The notes below the pieces were generated by a model that worked only from the letters and a program-made list of their open reading frames with translations, did no database searches and was not told the DNA's origin. This document shows, piece by piece, positions 23,757-34,344 of a stretch of 34,994 bases of DNA (positions are counted from its first letter, which is position 1; every line of letters begins with the position of its first letter). Source of the DNA: an uncultured Paracoccaceae bacterium (GTDB lineage Bacteria > Pseudomonadota > Alphaproteobacteria > Rhodobacterales > Rhodobacteraceae); contig CANMTR010000025.1 of assembly GCA_947500825.1 (NCBI GenBank), forward strand, positions 1 through 34,994, written 5' to 3'. The translations under genes and the position numbers were made by a program.

Positions 23757-25112
23757 ATGAACCGACTGATCATCACCACCGCGCTGGTCGCGGCGGCGGC
23801 GGCGACGCCGCTCGCGGCGCAGAACCGCATCGACGGGCAATCGGCGCTGGCGCCCGATCTCGCGGATTACGGCGCGCGCCCCGTGGGCGTGCGGACGCTC
23901 GACCTCGTGAACCGCGATCAGGTCGACATCGTCGGCATCGACGCGGGCGGCGAGCGTCCCGCCGAGCTGCCGCGCACCGACCGGCCCCTGCCGACCGAGG
24001 TGTGGTACCCGGCCGCGCCGGACGCCACCGGCGTCACCTCGTTCCGGACCTACCTTCGCGACGGCACCACCGAGGTGACGCTGACCGGCCGCGCCATGCG
24101 CGACGCCGCGCCCGCCCGCACCGACGAGGCGTTCCCGCTCGTGCTCCTCAGCCACGGCTATCCGGGCAACCGCTACCTGCTGTCCCACCTGGGCGAGAAC
24201 CTCGCCTCCAAGGGCTACGTGGTCGCCTCCATCGACCACACCGACTCCACCTACCGCACCCAGGCGGACTTCGCCTCGACCCTGGTGAACCGCCCGCAGG
24301 ACCAGTCCTTCGTCCTCGACGAGATGGCGCGCCTGGGCCGCGAACCCTCCTCCCCGCTGAACGGGCTCGTGGACGCCGAGCGCGCCGGGCTCGTGGGCTA
24401 CTCCATGGGCGGCTACGGGGCGCTGATCTCGGCGGGAGCCAGCGTCACCGAAGGCTCCTCGGGCCGGGCGCCCTTCGACACGCTCTCGGTCAACCGGGAG
24501 GGCAGCCCGGTGCAGGAGGCCCGCCCCGATCCGCGCCTCGAAACGGCCGTGGCGATCGGCCCCTGGGGCCGCAACAGCGGCTTCTTCGACGCCGAGACGC
24601 TGAAGGGCGTCGAGATCCCGATGCTGTTCATGGCCGGCTCCGACGACGCGACCTCGCTCTACGAGGAGGGCGTGCGCGCCATCTGGGAGGAGACCACGGG
24701 CGTCGACCGGTCGCTCCTGACGTTCGAGGGCGCGGGCCACAACGCGGCCGCCCCGATCCCCGCCCCGGAGGAAAGCTTCTACTTCAACGAGCGGCTGGGC
24801 TTCGAGGTCTCCGAGCACTACACCGACGCGGCCTTCGACACGGTGCGGATGAACAACGTCGCCCAGCACTTCCTCACCGCCTGGCTCGACCTGGAGCTGA
24901 AGGGCGACGCCTCCCGCGCGGCCTATCTCGACCTCGCGGGAATGGACCCGTCCGACTGGCTGGGCTTCGACGCGGGCGAGGCCGAGGGCCTGCGCTACGA
25001 GACGCTCGCGGCCGGGCAGGGGCCCGCTCCGGTTCCGCTGCCCGCCTCCCTGTGGCTGATGGGGCTGGCCTTGGGCGGCCTGGGGCTTCTGCGCCGAGCG
25101 CGCGCCGCCTGA
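23757..25112 (+). CDS. Secreted alpha/beta hydrolase with VPLPA-CTERM tail
   Basis: The protein has 451 residues. A signal peptide (RLIITTALVAAAAATPLAAQ) opens it. The hydrolase domain has HGYPG at 133-137, the nucleophile elbow GYSMGGYG (Ser216), an acidic site GSDD at 294-297 and GHN (His328), like dienelactone or PAF-acetylhydrolase-type esterases. The last 27 residues read VPLPASLWLMGLALGGLG then LLRRARAA, a VPLPA-CTERM sorting signal: motif, one membrane helix, then a basic tail. The protein is thus probably exported, processed and sorted by an exosortase-like system. CGGAGGGGG lies 7 bases before the ATG. Substrate unknown. Confidence 0.88.
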   Translation: MNRLIITTALVAAAAATPLAAQNRIDGQSALAPDLADYGARPVGVRTLDLVNRDQVDIVGIDAGGERPAELPRTDRPLPTEVWYPAAPDATGVTSFRTYLRDGTTEVTLTGRAMRDAAPARTDEAFPLVLLSHGYPGNRYLLSHLGENLASKGYVVASIDHTDSTYRTQADFASTLVNRPQDQSFVLDEMARLGREPSSPLNGLVDAERAGLVGYSMGGYGALISAGASVTEGSSGRAPFDTLSVNREGSPVQEARPDPRLETAVAIGPWGRNSGFFDAETLKGVEIPMLFMAGSDDATSLYEEGVRAIWEETTGVDRSLLTFEGAGHNAAAPIPAPEESFYFNERLGFEVSEHYTDAAFDTVRMNNVAQHFLTAWLDLELKGDASRAAYLDLAGMDPSDWLGFDAGEAEGLRYETLAAGQGPAPVPLPASLWLMGLALGGLGLLRRARAA

Positions 25113-25129
25113 CCGCGGGCCGAGGGGGC

Positions 25130-25169
25130 GGGGCGGCGCGCGCCGCCCCCTCTCCGCGCCGCGCGGCGC
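25130..25169. terminator. Twin GC palindromes after the VPLPA-CTERM hydrolase
   Basis: GGGGCGGCGC followed by GCGCCGCCCC (25130-25149) is a perfect 20-base palindrome, and GCGCCGCGCGGCGC (25156-25169) is a second one, both just after the stop at 25112. They probably end the hydrolase transcript. No T-run follows. Confidence 0.4.
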
Positions 25170-25344
25170 CTGGGCCGGCCCGTCCGACCCGTCCGGCCCG
25201 TTTACCCGCCATCGACGTATCCGTGCCCGGCCGGCGTTCCCGCGTCTCCGGGGCCGTCCCGACACGGGCGGGACGGATGCCCGGCGCTCGCGGGGCGCGC
25301 GCGGGGCGAAACGCCGGCGCGGGCGCGGCATGGGCGGGGCGCTT

Positions 25345-25368
25345 GCGGGGCGGGTTTTTCCGCCCCGC
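25345..25368 (-). terminator. Hairpin terminator of the RND operon
   Basis: GCGGGGCGG (25345-25353), loop GTTTTT, CCGCCCCGC (25360-25368) is a perfect 9-bp stem, 6 bases beyond the stop of the minus-strand RND pump gene. The remaining 25170-25344 bases show nothing recognisable. Confidence 0.55.
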
Positions 25369-25374
25369 GGGGTT

Positions 25375-28300
25375 TCACTCGGCCGGCGTGGCCTCCGCCC
25401 GGGCCGGGGCGGCGGTGCGCCCCCGGCGTCCGAACAGGCGCATCACCACCACGAAGAACAGCGGCACGAACAGCACCCCCAGCACCGTGGCCGAGATCGT
25501 GCCGCCCAGCACCCCCGACCCGATCGCGTTGCGCCCCCCGGCGCCCGCGCCCGAGCTCAGGACCAGCGGCAGGACGCCCAGCGAGAACGCCATCGAGGTC
25601 ATCACGATGGGCCGGAACCGCTGCCTGGCGGCCTCCACTGCCGCGGTCAGGATCGCCTCTCCCTCCTGCATCCGCTCGCGGGCGAACTCGACGATCAGGA
25701 TCGCGTTCTTGCCCGTCAGGCCGATCACCGTGAGCAGCCCCACCTGGAAGAACACCCCGTTCTCGAAGCCCCCCGCCCAGGCGCCGACCAGCGCGCCCAG
25801 CACGCCGATGGGCATCGCCAGCATCACCGCGAAGGGGATCGTCCAGCTCTCGTAAAGCGCTGCGAGCGAAAGGAAAACCGCCGCCAGCGACAGCGCGTAG
25901 AGAAGCGGCGCCTGGCTTCCCGACTCCTGCTCCTCCAGCGACAGGCCGGTCCAGGCCAGACCGAAGCCCTCGGGAAGCTCGCCCGCCAGGCGCTCCATCT
26001 CGGCCATGGCCTCGCCGCTCGTCACGCCGGGCGCGGGCGAACCCTGGAGCTGCATCGAGGGAATGCCGTTGTAGCGGTAGATCCCCTGCGCCCCCTGGCT
26101 CCAGCCGCCATCGGCGAAGTTGGAGAACGGCACCAGCCCGCCGCCGTCGTTCCTCACCCGCCACTTCTCGATGTCCGAGGGCGTTGAGCGCGCCTCCGCC
26201 TCGCCCTGGACATAGACCCGCTTGATCTGGCCCCGGTCGATGAAGTCGTTGACGTAGGAACCCGCCCAGGCCGTGGACAGCAGGCTCGACACGTCGGTGG
26301 CCGACACGCCCATGGCGCCCGCCTTGCGCCAGTCGATGTCGATGTTGAACTGCGACGCGTCCTCCAGCCCGGTGGGCCGCGCCGAGGCGATCAGGTCGGA
26401 CTGTCCCGCCAACCCCAGAAGCTGGTTGCGCGCCTGCAGAAGTTCCTCGTGGGACTGTCCCCCGCGCGCCTGCAGGTACACGTCGAAGCCCGACACGTTG
26501 CCCAGCTCGATCACCGAGGGCGGCACGACCGGGAACACCATGGCGTCGCGGATCTGCGAGAACACTGGGAAGGCCCGCCCCGCCAGCGCCTGCGCGCTCT
26601 GGGAGGGGTCGGTCCGCTCTTCCCAGTCCTTCAGCCGCACGAAGGCGAGGCCCATGTTCTGGCCCGCGCCGCCGAAGCCGAAGCCACCCACGCCGAACAC
26701 CGATTCCACCGCTTCGCCTTCGGTCTCGAGGTAGTGGTTTTCGACCTGCTCGATCACGTCGACGGTGCGGTCGAGCGTGGCCCCGGTGGGCGCCTGGACG
26801 ATGGTGAACAGGATCCCCTGGTCCTCCTCGGGCAGGAAGCCCGTGGGCGTGCGCATGAACAGGAACACCATCGCCACCGCGAGGGCGAGATAGACGATGC
26901 CCGTCCGCACGGGCCGGCGCACGATCCAGCTCACCAGGCCCGAATAGCCGCCTAGGGTGCGCGCGAATCCCGCGTTGAACCACCCGAACGGGCCGCGCCG
27001 CGCCGCGCCGCCGGACTTGTGCTTGAGCAGCGTGGCGCAGAGCGCGGGCGTCAGCGTCAGCGCCACCAGCACCGACAGCGCCATGGCCGAGACGATGGTG
27101 ATGGCGAACTGCTGGTAGATCACGCCCGTGGAGCCGCCGAAGAAGGCCATGGGCACGAACACCGCCGACAGCACCATGGCGATACCGATGAGCGCGCCCG
27201 TGATCTGTCCCATGGACTTGTGGGTGGCCTCGCGCGGCGACAGGCCCTCCTCCTCCATCACCCGCTCGACGTTCTCGACCACCACGATGGCGTCGTCCAC
27301 CAGCAGGCCGATGGCCAGCACCATGGCGAGCATGGTCAGCGTGTTTATGGAGAAGCCCGCCACGGCGAGGACGCCGAACGTGCCCAGCAGGACCACCGGC
27401 ACCGCCAGGGTGGGGATCAGCGTGGCGCGCAGGTTCTGCAGGAACAGCAGCATGACCAGGAAGACGAGCACGATCGCCTCCACCAGCGTGTGCACGACCT
27501 CCTCGATGGAGATCTCCACGAAGGGGGTGGTGTCGTAGGGGATGACGTACTCGATCCCCTCGGGGAAGGACTGCGCGAACTCCTCCATCCGGGTCTCCAC
27601 CGCGTGGGCGGTGTCGAGGGCGTTGGCCCCGGGGGCCAGGCTCACGGCCATGCCCGCGGCCGGGTTGCCGTTGTAGCGCGATTCGAAGGCGTAGTTCTCC
27701 GCGCCGATCTCCACCCGCGCCACGTCGCCGAGCAGCACCAGCCCGCCGCCGGTATCGGCGCGCAGGACGATCTGGCGGAAGTCCTCGGGCGTCTGCAGGA
27801 GCGACTGGGCCGTGATCGTGGCGTTGAGCTGCTGGCCGCTCTCGGTCGGGCGGGTGCCGAAGGCCCCGGCCGAGATCTGGGCGTTCTCCTCGGACACGGC
27901 CGCGACCACGTCCGACGCGGTCAGCCCGTAGGCCGACAGCTTCGAGGGATCGAGCCAGATCCGCATGGCGTAGGGAGAGCCGAAGACCTGGACGTTGCCG
28001 ACCCCGTCGATGCGGCTGATCTCGTCCGTGAGGTTGGAGGCGAGGTAGTCCGACAGGTCGGCCTGGTCGTAGCTGCCGTCGGGCGAGATGAGCGAGACCA
28101 CCTGCAGGAAGCCGGAGGAGGACTTCTGCACCGTGACCCCCTGGCGCTGCACCGGCTCGGGCAGGAGCGAGGTGGCCTGGCTGATCTTGTTCTGCACCTG
28201 GACCTGGGCGATGTCGGGGTCGGTCCCCGTCTCGAAGGTCAGGGTGACGGAGGTGGTCCCGGCCGAGGACGAGGTGGAGGAGAAGTAGCGCAGACCGTCG

Positions 28301-28515
28301 AGGCCGGTCATCTGCTCCTCGAGCACCTGGGTGACGGTGTTGGCCACGGTCTGGGCCGAAGCGCCGGGATAGGTCGCCCTGACCTCCACCGTGGGGGGCG
28401 CGATCTGGGGATACTGGGCGATGGGCAGGGTGCGGATCGCCAGCACCCCGATCCCCATGATGAGGATCGAGATCACCCAGGCGAAGACGGGCCGGTCGAT
28501 GAAGAAACGCGCCAT
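25375..28515 (-). CDS. RND efflux pump, HAE1 (AcrB/MexB-like) inner membrane transporter
   Basis: The protein has 1046 residues, the full length of this family. It begins MARFFIDRPVFAWVISILIM, the canonical start of HAE1 pumps. The proton-relay segment GLLVDDAIVVVENVERVM, with its paired Asp, lies near residue 400-417, and the late GLTGKNAILIVEFARE motif is present. It would export hydrophobic toxicants or drugs across the envelope with proton antiport. The gene starts 3 bases after the adaptor stop. No outer-membrane TolC-type partner is in the operon, so it must borrow one. Confidence 0.93.
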   Translation of the reverse strand: MARFFIDRPVFAWVISILIMGIGVLAIRTLPIAQYPQIAPPTVEVRATYPGASAQTVANTVTQVLEEQMTGLDGLRYFSSTSSSAGTTSVTLTFETGTDPDIAQVQVQNKISQATSLLPEPVQRQGVTVQKSSSGFLQVVSLISPDGSYDQADLSDYLASNLTDEISRIDGVGNVQVFGSPYAMRIWLDPSKLSAYGLTASDVVAAVSEENAQISAGAFGTRPTESGQQLNATITAQSLLQTPEDFRQIVLRADTGGGLVLLGDVARVEIGAENYAFESRYNGNPAAGMAVSLAPGANALDTAHAVETRMEEFAQSFPEGIEYVIPYDTTPFVEISIEEVVHTLVEAIVLVFLVMLLFLQNLRATLIPTLAVPVVLLGTFGVLAVAGFSINTLTMLAMVLAIGLLVDDAIVVVENVERVMEEEGLSPREATHKSMGQITGALIGIAMVLSAVFVPMAFFGGSTGVIYQQFAITIVSAMALSVLVALTLTPALCATLLKHKSGGAARRGPFGWFNAGFARTLGGYSGLVSWIVRRPVRTGIVYLALAVAMVFLFMRTPTGFLPEEDQGILFTIVQAPTGATLDRTVDVIEQVENHYLETEGEAVESVFGVGGFGFGGAGQNMGLAFVRLKDWEERTDPSQSAQALAGRAFPVFSQIRDAMVFPVVPPSVIELGNVSGFDVYLQARGGQSHEELLQARNQLLGLAGQSDLIASARPTGLEDASQFNIDIDWRKAGAMGVSATDVSSLLSTAWAGSYVNDFIDRGQIKRVYVQGEAEARSTPSDIEKWRVRNDGGGLVPFSNFADGGWSQGAQGIYRYNGIPSMQLQGSPAPGVTSGEAMAEMERLAGELPEGFGLAWTGLSLEEQESGSQAPLLYALSLAAVFLSLAALYESWTIPFAVMLAMPIGVLGALVGAWAGGFENGVFFQVGLLTVIGLTGKNAILIVEFARERMQEGEAILTAAVEAARQRFRPIVMTSMAFSLGVLPLVLSSGAGAGGRNAIGSGVLGGTISATVLGVLFVPLFFVVVMRLFGRRGRTAAPARAEATPAE

Positions 28516-28518
28516 GGC

Positions 28519-29796
28519 CTAGCGCTCCCCGTCCGTGGGCTCGGCCTCGGCCTCGGCCAGGTCCTGGGACGCGGCGGCTGCTCCCCCGGCCTGCGCGGCT
28601 TCGTCCCCGGCGCGCTGGTCGGGGGCGCTTGCATTGCCCTCCTGCACGGCGCTTTCGGCGCTCTCGTCCGCACCGCGCTCGCCGGAGCCTTCTTCATCGC
28701 GCTCCTCGGGAGCGACGGTCGCACCGGGGGCGATCTTCTGCAGCCCGGCCACGATCACGCGGTCTCCCGCTTCCAGCCCGTCGCTCACGATCCAGTCCGA
28801 TCCGCGGTCCTGCAGGATCGTGAGCGGGCGTTCCTCCACCACGTTCTCGGCATTCGCCACCATCGCGGTGGGATTGCCGCGCCGGTCGCGGGAGACGCCC
28901 TCCTGCGGTACGAGGAAGATGTCCTCCGCGGTGCCGGTGGGCATCTCCACCTGCACGTACATGCCCGGCAGCAGCAGCCCGTCGGGGTTGGGGAACGACA
29001 TCCGCAGCAGGACGACACCCGTCTCCTCCTCCACGTGGGGCTCGGCCGCGTTGAGCCGGCCCGTCACGTCGTAGGTGGAGCCGTCGGCGAGCTCGAGCGA
29101 CACTTCGCGGTGTCCCTCGGCGGCCGGGCCCTCGCGCCGGCGCCAGGCCAGGAGGTCGGCGGCCGACTGGGTCACGTCCACGTAGACGGGGTCGAGGGTG
29201 CGGATGATCGCCAGCGGCGTGGCCTGGCTGGCGGTGACGAGCGCGCCCTGGCTCGCCTCGGAAAAGCCGATCCGGCCGGACAGCCGGGCGCGGACCTCGG
29301 TCCGGTCGAGTTCGATCTCGGTGGTCTGGAGCTGGGCGCGGGCGGCCTCCAGCCCGGCGGCGGCGGCGTCGCGGGTGGAGACGGCGCTCTCCTCGTTGGC
29401 CGAAGAGGAGATGCCGCGCTCGCTCAGGGTCTGCACCCGCTCGGCCTCGCTCTCGGCGACGCGCAGGGTGGCCTCGGCCTGGGCTACGGCGGCGCGGGCC
29501 TGGGCCACGGCGGCGTCGTAGCTCACCGGGTCGATGCGGTAGAGGACATCTCCCGCTTCGACCGTTCCCCCTTCGGTGAACAGCCGCTCGGTGACGATGC
29601 CGCTCACCTGGGGACGGACCTCCGCCTCGGCGGAGGCGCGCACGCGGCCGGGCAGGACGGATGTGAGGGTCACCGTCTGCGGTTCCAGCGTCTCGACGGT
29701 GACGGCGGGCGGGGGCGCGTCCTGCGCGGCGCCGGCGCCGGCGCGGACGAGGCCCAGGATCGCGGCGGCGGCCGCGTGGCGGAGGAGGCTGGCCAT
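28519..29796 (-). CDS. RND periplasmic adaptor (membrane fusion protein)
   Basis: The protein has 425 residues. A signal peptide without a lipobox Cys (LLRHAAAAAILGLVRAGAGA) is followed by the adaptor domains. In order: VLPGRVRASAEAEVRPQVSG, a lipoyl-like segment GGTVEAGDVLYRIDP, an alpha-helical hairpin (about residues 90-150), LSGRIGFSEASQGALV and the beta-barrel LLLPGMYVQVEMP. The last about 70 residues are an Ala/Glu/Asp-rich tail not typical of the family. It links the pump to an outer-membrane channel. The ATG at 29796 is chosen because the signal peptide starts there, with AAAGAG upstream. Confidence 0.9.
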   Translation of the reverse strand: MASLLRHAAAAAILGLVRAGAGAAQDAPPPAVTVETLEPQTVTLTSVLPGRVRASAEAEVRPQVSGIVTERLFTEGGTVEAGDVLYRIDPVSYDAAVAQARAAVAQAEATLRVAESEAERVQTLSERGISSSANEESAVSTRDAAAAGLEAARAQLQTTEIELDRTEVRARLSGRIGFSEASQGALVTASQATPLAIIRTLDPVYVDVTQSAADLLAWRRREGPAAEGHREVSLELADGSTYDVTGRLNAAEPHVEEETGVVLLRMSFPNPDGLLLPGMYVQVEMPTGTAEDIFLVPQEGVSRDRRGNPTAMVANAENVVEERPLTILQDRGSDWIVSDGLEAGDRVIVAGLQKIAPGATVAPEERDEEGSGERGADESAESAVQEGNASAPDQRAGDEAAQAGGAAAASQDLAEAEAEPTDGER

Positions 29797-29853
29797 GTCG
29801 CTCTTTCGTTCGGGGCGGGGCCGGGGGCGCTTGATGTCCGGGGGGCCGCAGGA

Positions 29854-29875
29854 TAGGAAACTGCATGGTTCCCTA
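29854..29875. promoter_or_regulatory. Shared operator between the RND operon and its TetR regulator
   Basis: TAGGAAAC, 6 bases, GTTCCCTA is an imperfect inverted repeat (7 of 8 arm positions pair) in the 96-base divergent space between the adaptor gene (start 29796) and the TetR gene (start 29893). It is well placed to control both promoters. Confidence 0.6.
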
Positions 29876-29892
29876 AATCGGTTGGAGCGAGT

Positions 29893-30569
29893 GTGCAAGA
29901 GCGGAACGCCGCAGCGCAGAACACCCCGGACGCGCACCGGGAGGCCGGTACGGGCCGGACGCGGGGCCGCCCAAGGGTCATGACGGTCCCGGACCGGGTG
30001 GAGCGGATCTTCGACGCGCTCCACGCGGTCTACGAGAGCGCGGGGATGGACGGCACCACCATGGACGCCATCGCGGCCGAGGCGGGCATGTCCAAGCGCA
30101 CGCTCTATGGCCTCTTCGCCGACCGTGACGAGCTTCTGGGGGCCTACATGGAGCGGATGCGCCGCGACTTCGTGCGCGACCTTGACCCGGCCGACCTGGA
30201 CCTGCCGCTGGAGGGTCGGCTGCGCCGCCTCCTGGGCCCGTGCCCGCGGACCGGGCCGCCGGGCCTACCCGTGGCGGTGCTGCGCGTGGCGCTGGCGGGG
30301 GCCGAGACGGGACCGCGCACCGCGCGGGCCTGCCTCTCGCGCTGGGTGGCCCGCGACCGGAGCCTGATCCGCGACGAGCTGGACCGGGCCGTGGCGCGCG
30401 GCGAGGCGCATATCCCCGATACCGCCCGGGCCGCGGTCGTGCTGGAGTCCATGGTCCGCCCCTCGGCGGTCGACCTGCTGCTCGATCCCGGCGCGGTGCC
30501 CGGCGACGCGGACCTGGGCGCGCGGTTCGAGAGCGGGCTGGCGATGTTCCTGCGCGCCGTGGCGCCGCG

Positions 30570-30573
<4 letters not shown>
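29893..30573 (+). CDS. TetR-family regulator of the RND operon
   Basis: The protein has 226 residues from a GTG at 29893 with GGAG 5 bases upstream. After a basic N-terminal tail with TRGRPR comes the TetR helix-turn-helix: TTMDAIAAEAGMSKRTLYGLF followed by ADRDELLGAYMERM (about residues 54-88). It is divergent from the RND operon and faces the 29854-29875 repeat, so it is the likely repressor of both. The C-terminal ligand domain contains the ACLSRWVARDR segment. Its TAG stop overlaps the TAG of the convergent gene at CTAG 30570-30573. Confidence 0.88.
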
Positions 30574-31705
<1,132 letters not shown>

Positions 31706-31709
<4 letters not shown>

Positions 31710-33166
31710 GATTGCGCCTTGCCGAGCATGTCGCGCAGCCCCTCGGCCAGGCGGGAGGCCAGACCGCCCTCGACCCCTTCCGGGTCGGCGAACTCGTTCT
31801 CGGCGATCACGCTGTCGTCGTCCGAGACCTCGGCGCGGTCGAAGGCGCGCAGCGACTTGCCCGGCCCCGCCAGCCGCTCGATCGCGCCGATCAGCCCGTG
31901 CTCCCCGGCCAGGTCCTCGAAGCGTGCCTGCGTCGCGCCGAGGTGCTCGGCGACGAGGCCGGCACGCAGGGCCGCGAACGTGCGCGACGTCGCCTCCGGG
32001 TCGGGGCAGTCGGCCGCGTCCACCGCCACGTCGCACTCGGTGTCGAAGCCCATGGAGCGGTTGTTGAGGTTCGACGAGCCGATCCGCAGCAGCCGGTCGT
32101 CCATGATCAGGACCTTGGCGTGGACGTAGATCGACGCGCCGCCCGCCGTGACGGGGTAGTAGGCGCGGAACCGGTCATGGGGATCGTTGGCCCACAGGTA
32201 GCGCAGCATCTTCTTGCGGGCGCCGTCCATCGCCTTCTGGCGCAGCCACCCTTCGGAGGTCTCGGGCAGGACGAGGACGACCTCGGGGCCGTCCGCCTCG
32301 GCCAGGCGGGTGGCGATGGCGCGCGACAGGACGGGCGAGGCGAGGTACTGGCTCTCGATGTAGAGGCTGCGGCGCGCCCCGGCGATGGCGGCGAGGTAGA
32401 GCGCCTCGATCTCGCGCACCTCGGGGTGCTCGTTGTGATCGGGATAGGTGCGCGCGATCGCCACCGGCAGGTCGGACAGGGTCGGCTCCAGGTCCGGCCA
32501 GGGGTCGCTGTCGGTCGCCTCCGGCGGGGTCAGCTCGGTGCCGGTGGCGCGCAACCAGCGCTGCCGCGCGAGGTCGCCCAGTGCGGCGGCCAGAGGCCCC
32601 GACACGGCGGTCGTCACGTCGTGCCAGGGCTTGGAGGGGGTGTCGTCGCCCGGCATCCGGCGGTGGGGCTGGTCGTCCAGGTGGTCGGACGTGTCCCAGC
32701 GCCCCGCGGTCACGTCGATCCCGCCGCAGAAGGCCACCCTGTCGTCGATGACGATGATCTTGGAATGGTGCGCCGAGCCGGCCGGGTGCTCGGTGTCGAA
32801 CTTGAAGTGGAAGTTGTCCGCCCCGCGGATCGGGCGCAGCGCCATGGGGACCATGCCCCGGCCCAGCGCCTGCAGCGCGCCCAGGTCCCATTTCAGCATG
32901 TAGAGGTCGACGTTCTCGCGGTGGTCTGCCATCCATTTCATGAACGGCCCGAGTGCGTTCGGCCCTTCGAGCGTGGCGCCTTCGGGCTCGAACTCGATGC
33001 GGGTGTCGAAATCCCATCCGATCATCATGATGGTGTGGCGCGCCGCGAGCATCGCATGCTTGACCGCGCGGAAATAGTCCGCGCCGTCCAGGATGATGCT
33101 CATCCGTTCGGCGCGCTCGATGCGCCAGCAAGTCTTCTCGGGGACGAGAAAAGGTCGATGGGACAT
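31706..33166 (-). CDS. Phospholipase D-like protein (two HKD motifs)
   Basis: The protein has 486 residues with two HxKxxxxD active-site motifs: HSKIIVID with His134, Lys136 and Asp141, and HAKVLIMD with His349, Lys351 and Asp356. Each is followed by the usual GG/GSSN segment (CGGIDV, IGSSNLNNRS). No signal peptide is seen, and hydrophobic stretches are few. Two HKD motifs in one chain fit phosphatidyl transfer or hydrolysis, with cardiolipin-synthase-like or phospholipase D activity as options. The Shine-Dalgarno is weak (GAGAG). It is the first gene of a pair with the AI-2E permease and is divergent from the 33255 gene. Confidence 0.9.
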
Positions 33167-33198
33167 GGGCTCTCGCGATTTTCGGGGAAGCTACGCGA

Positions 33199-33215
33199 TT
33201 GACAGCTACGGTCAA
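33199..33215. promoter_or_regulatory. Inverted repeat in the divergent PLD/unknown-gene space
   Basis: TTGAC (33199-33203), 7 bases, GTCAA (33211-33215) is a perfect inverted repeat midway between two divergent start codons (33166 and 33255). The left arm can also serve as a TTGACA -35 box for the plus strand. An operator role is inferred. Confidence 0.35.
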
Positions 33216-33254
33216 CGTCGAAAGGGAGGGGTGCGCGCCACAAGGGAGGACGCG

Positions 33255-33860
33255 ATGCTGCCGGACTGGTTCACCGGGAACCTCGTGCTCGTTCAGACCG
33301 TGACGGGGATCGTCACCGCCATCATCTGGCTCGTCTACCTCCAGCTTCTCCTGAGCGGGGTCATGCGCCAGCGCCGCTGCGTGTTGTCCATCAACCGCGG
33401 CGCTGGCGAGGGCATGGAGGCGCATCTGCTGCTGACCAATCTCGGCTACGAGTCCATCTATGTCACCGACGTGCTGATGACCCTGCACAAGAGCGACGGG
33501 ACGACACATGACGTCAACCTCACCGACCGCGAGGAATTCACCCGCGAGGACCTGTCCGACCCGCTCGAGGGGACCCTGCAGGGCCCTCTGGGCCACGGCG
33601 AATTCAAGAGCCTGGGGCGGATGAACGACATCCTCAACCGCAGCCACCAGCGCACCGGCCTCGCGGAGCTGGAGGATATCGAGCGGGCCGTGTTCGTCGT
33701 CATCGGCGCGTCGCAGGCGATCCGGGGCGTGCGCAAGACGTATCGCGTGATCACCGACGACAATTCGGTGCGCCACCTCCGCCCCGTCAAGCGCGAGAGC
33801 GAGCGCCTCTCCGGCCGCAACTGCCGCCGGATCGTGCGGCGCTTCGGCCCCGACGCCTGA
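33255..33860 (+). CDS. Membrane-anchored protein of unknown function
   Basis: The protein has 201 residues. GGGAGGA lies 4 bases before the ATG. One membrane segment (VLVQTVTGIVTAIIWLVYLQLLL split as VLVQTVTGIVTAIIW and LVYLQLLL, about residues 10-32) is followed by a Gly-rich turn and a soluble domain with predicted beta strands (AHLLLTNLGYESIYVTDVLM), acidic NLTDREEFTREDLSD, and a basic C-terminus. I do not recognise the family. It is divergent from the phospholipase-D-like gene and shares the short space with the TTGAC repeat. A role at the cytoplasmic membrane is inferred only. Confidence 0.8.
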   Translation: MLPDWFTGNLVLVQTVTGIVTAIIWLVYLQLLLSGVMRQRRCVLSINRGAGEGMEAHLLLTNLGYESIYVTDVLMTLHKSDGTTHDVNLTDREEFTREDLSDPLEGTLQGPLGHGEFKSLGRMNDILNRSHQRTGLAELEDIERAVFVVIGASQAIRGVRKTYRVITDDNSVRHLRPVKRESERLSGRNCRRIVRRFGPDA

Positions 33861-33869
33861 TCGCCGCGG

Positions 33870-34198
33870 CGCCGGTCGGCGGTGCCTCTCCCGCCCGGCC
33901 CGCCGCCGTCCGGAGCCCCGAGACCACTGTCGAAAGGCAGAAGATCGCGGCCATCACGCACGCGATGGTGGGCCCCGTGGGCGTGTCGAAGTCGTAGGAG
34001 GCGCGCACCCGACCAGGCCGAGACCACGGCCACGCCGGAGGCGACGAGCGCCATCGCTCCTGGCGTGCGCGAAAAGGGGCGGGCGGTCGCGGCGGGACCG
34101 ATCAGGGGCGTCGTGATCGGCGGGACCTCCACGACCTCGATCGCCACGGCGACCACGATGGCGAGGGCCAGCGTCAGGTCGAGCTGCTCGCGGCGCAA
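33870..34198 (-). pseudogene. C-terminal remnant of an ABC-3 (Zn/Mn type) permease, frameshifted
   Basis: On the minus strand, LDLTLALAIVVAVAIEVV and LIGPAATARPFSRTPGAM followed by ALVASGVAVVSAWSG (about 34190-34010) match the late helices of TroC/ZnuB-type permeases. The frame then shifts by one and continues as ASYDFDTPTGPTIACVMAA with IFCLSTVVSG (about 34005-33915), the DTPTGP signature of the family. The N-terminal half is missing and no intact start is present. The upstream end lies next to the IS110 element at 34433, whose arrival may have destroyed the gene. The far end of homology near 33870 is approximate. Confidence 0.65.
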
Positions 34199-34344
34199 TG
34201 ACGCTGCGCCGCCGCGAGGCCGTCGACGATGCAGGTACGATGGTCATGCAGCTCGAAGGCGACCATCGACCAAGACAGATGCACGGCGCAGTTGTTGATT
34301 CCTTCCATTTTCGGGGACGAACAGAGATGCAAACGTGCAAGCGA

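Noticed and set aside
27019-29856. A 945-codon plus-strand frame opposite the RND operon
   Set aside because: His/Gly/Arg-rich shadow of two well-supported minus-strand genes.
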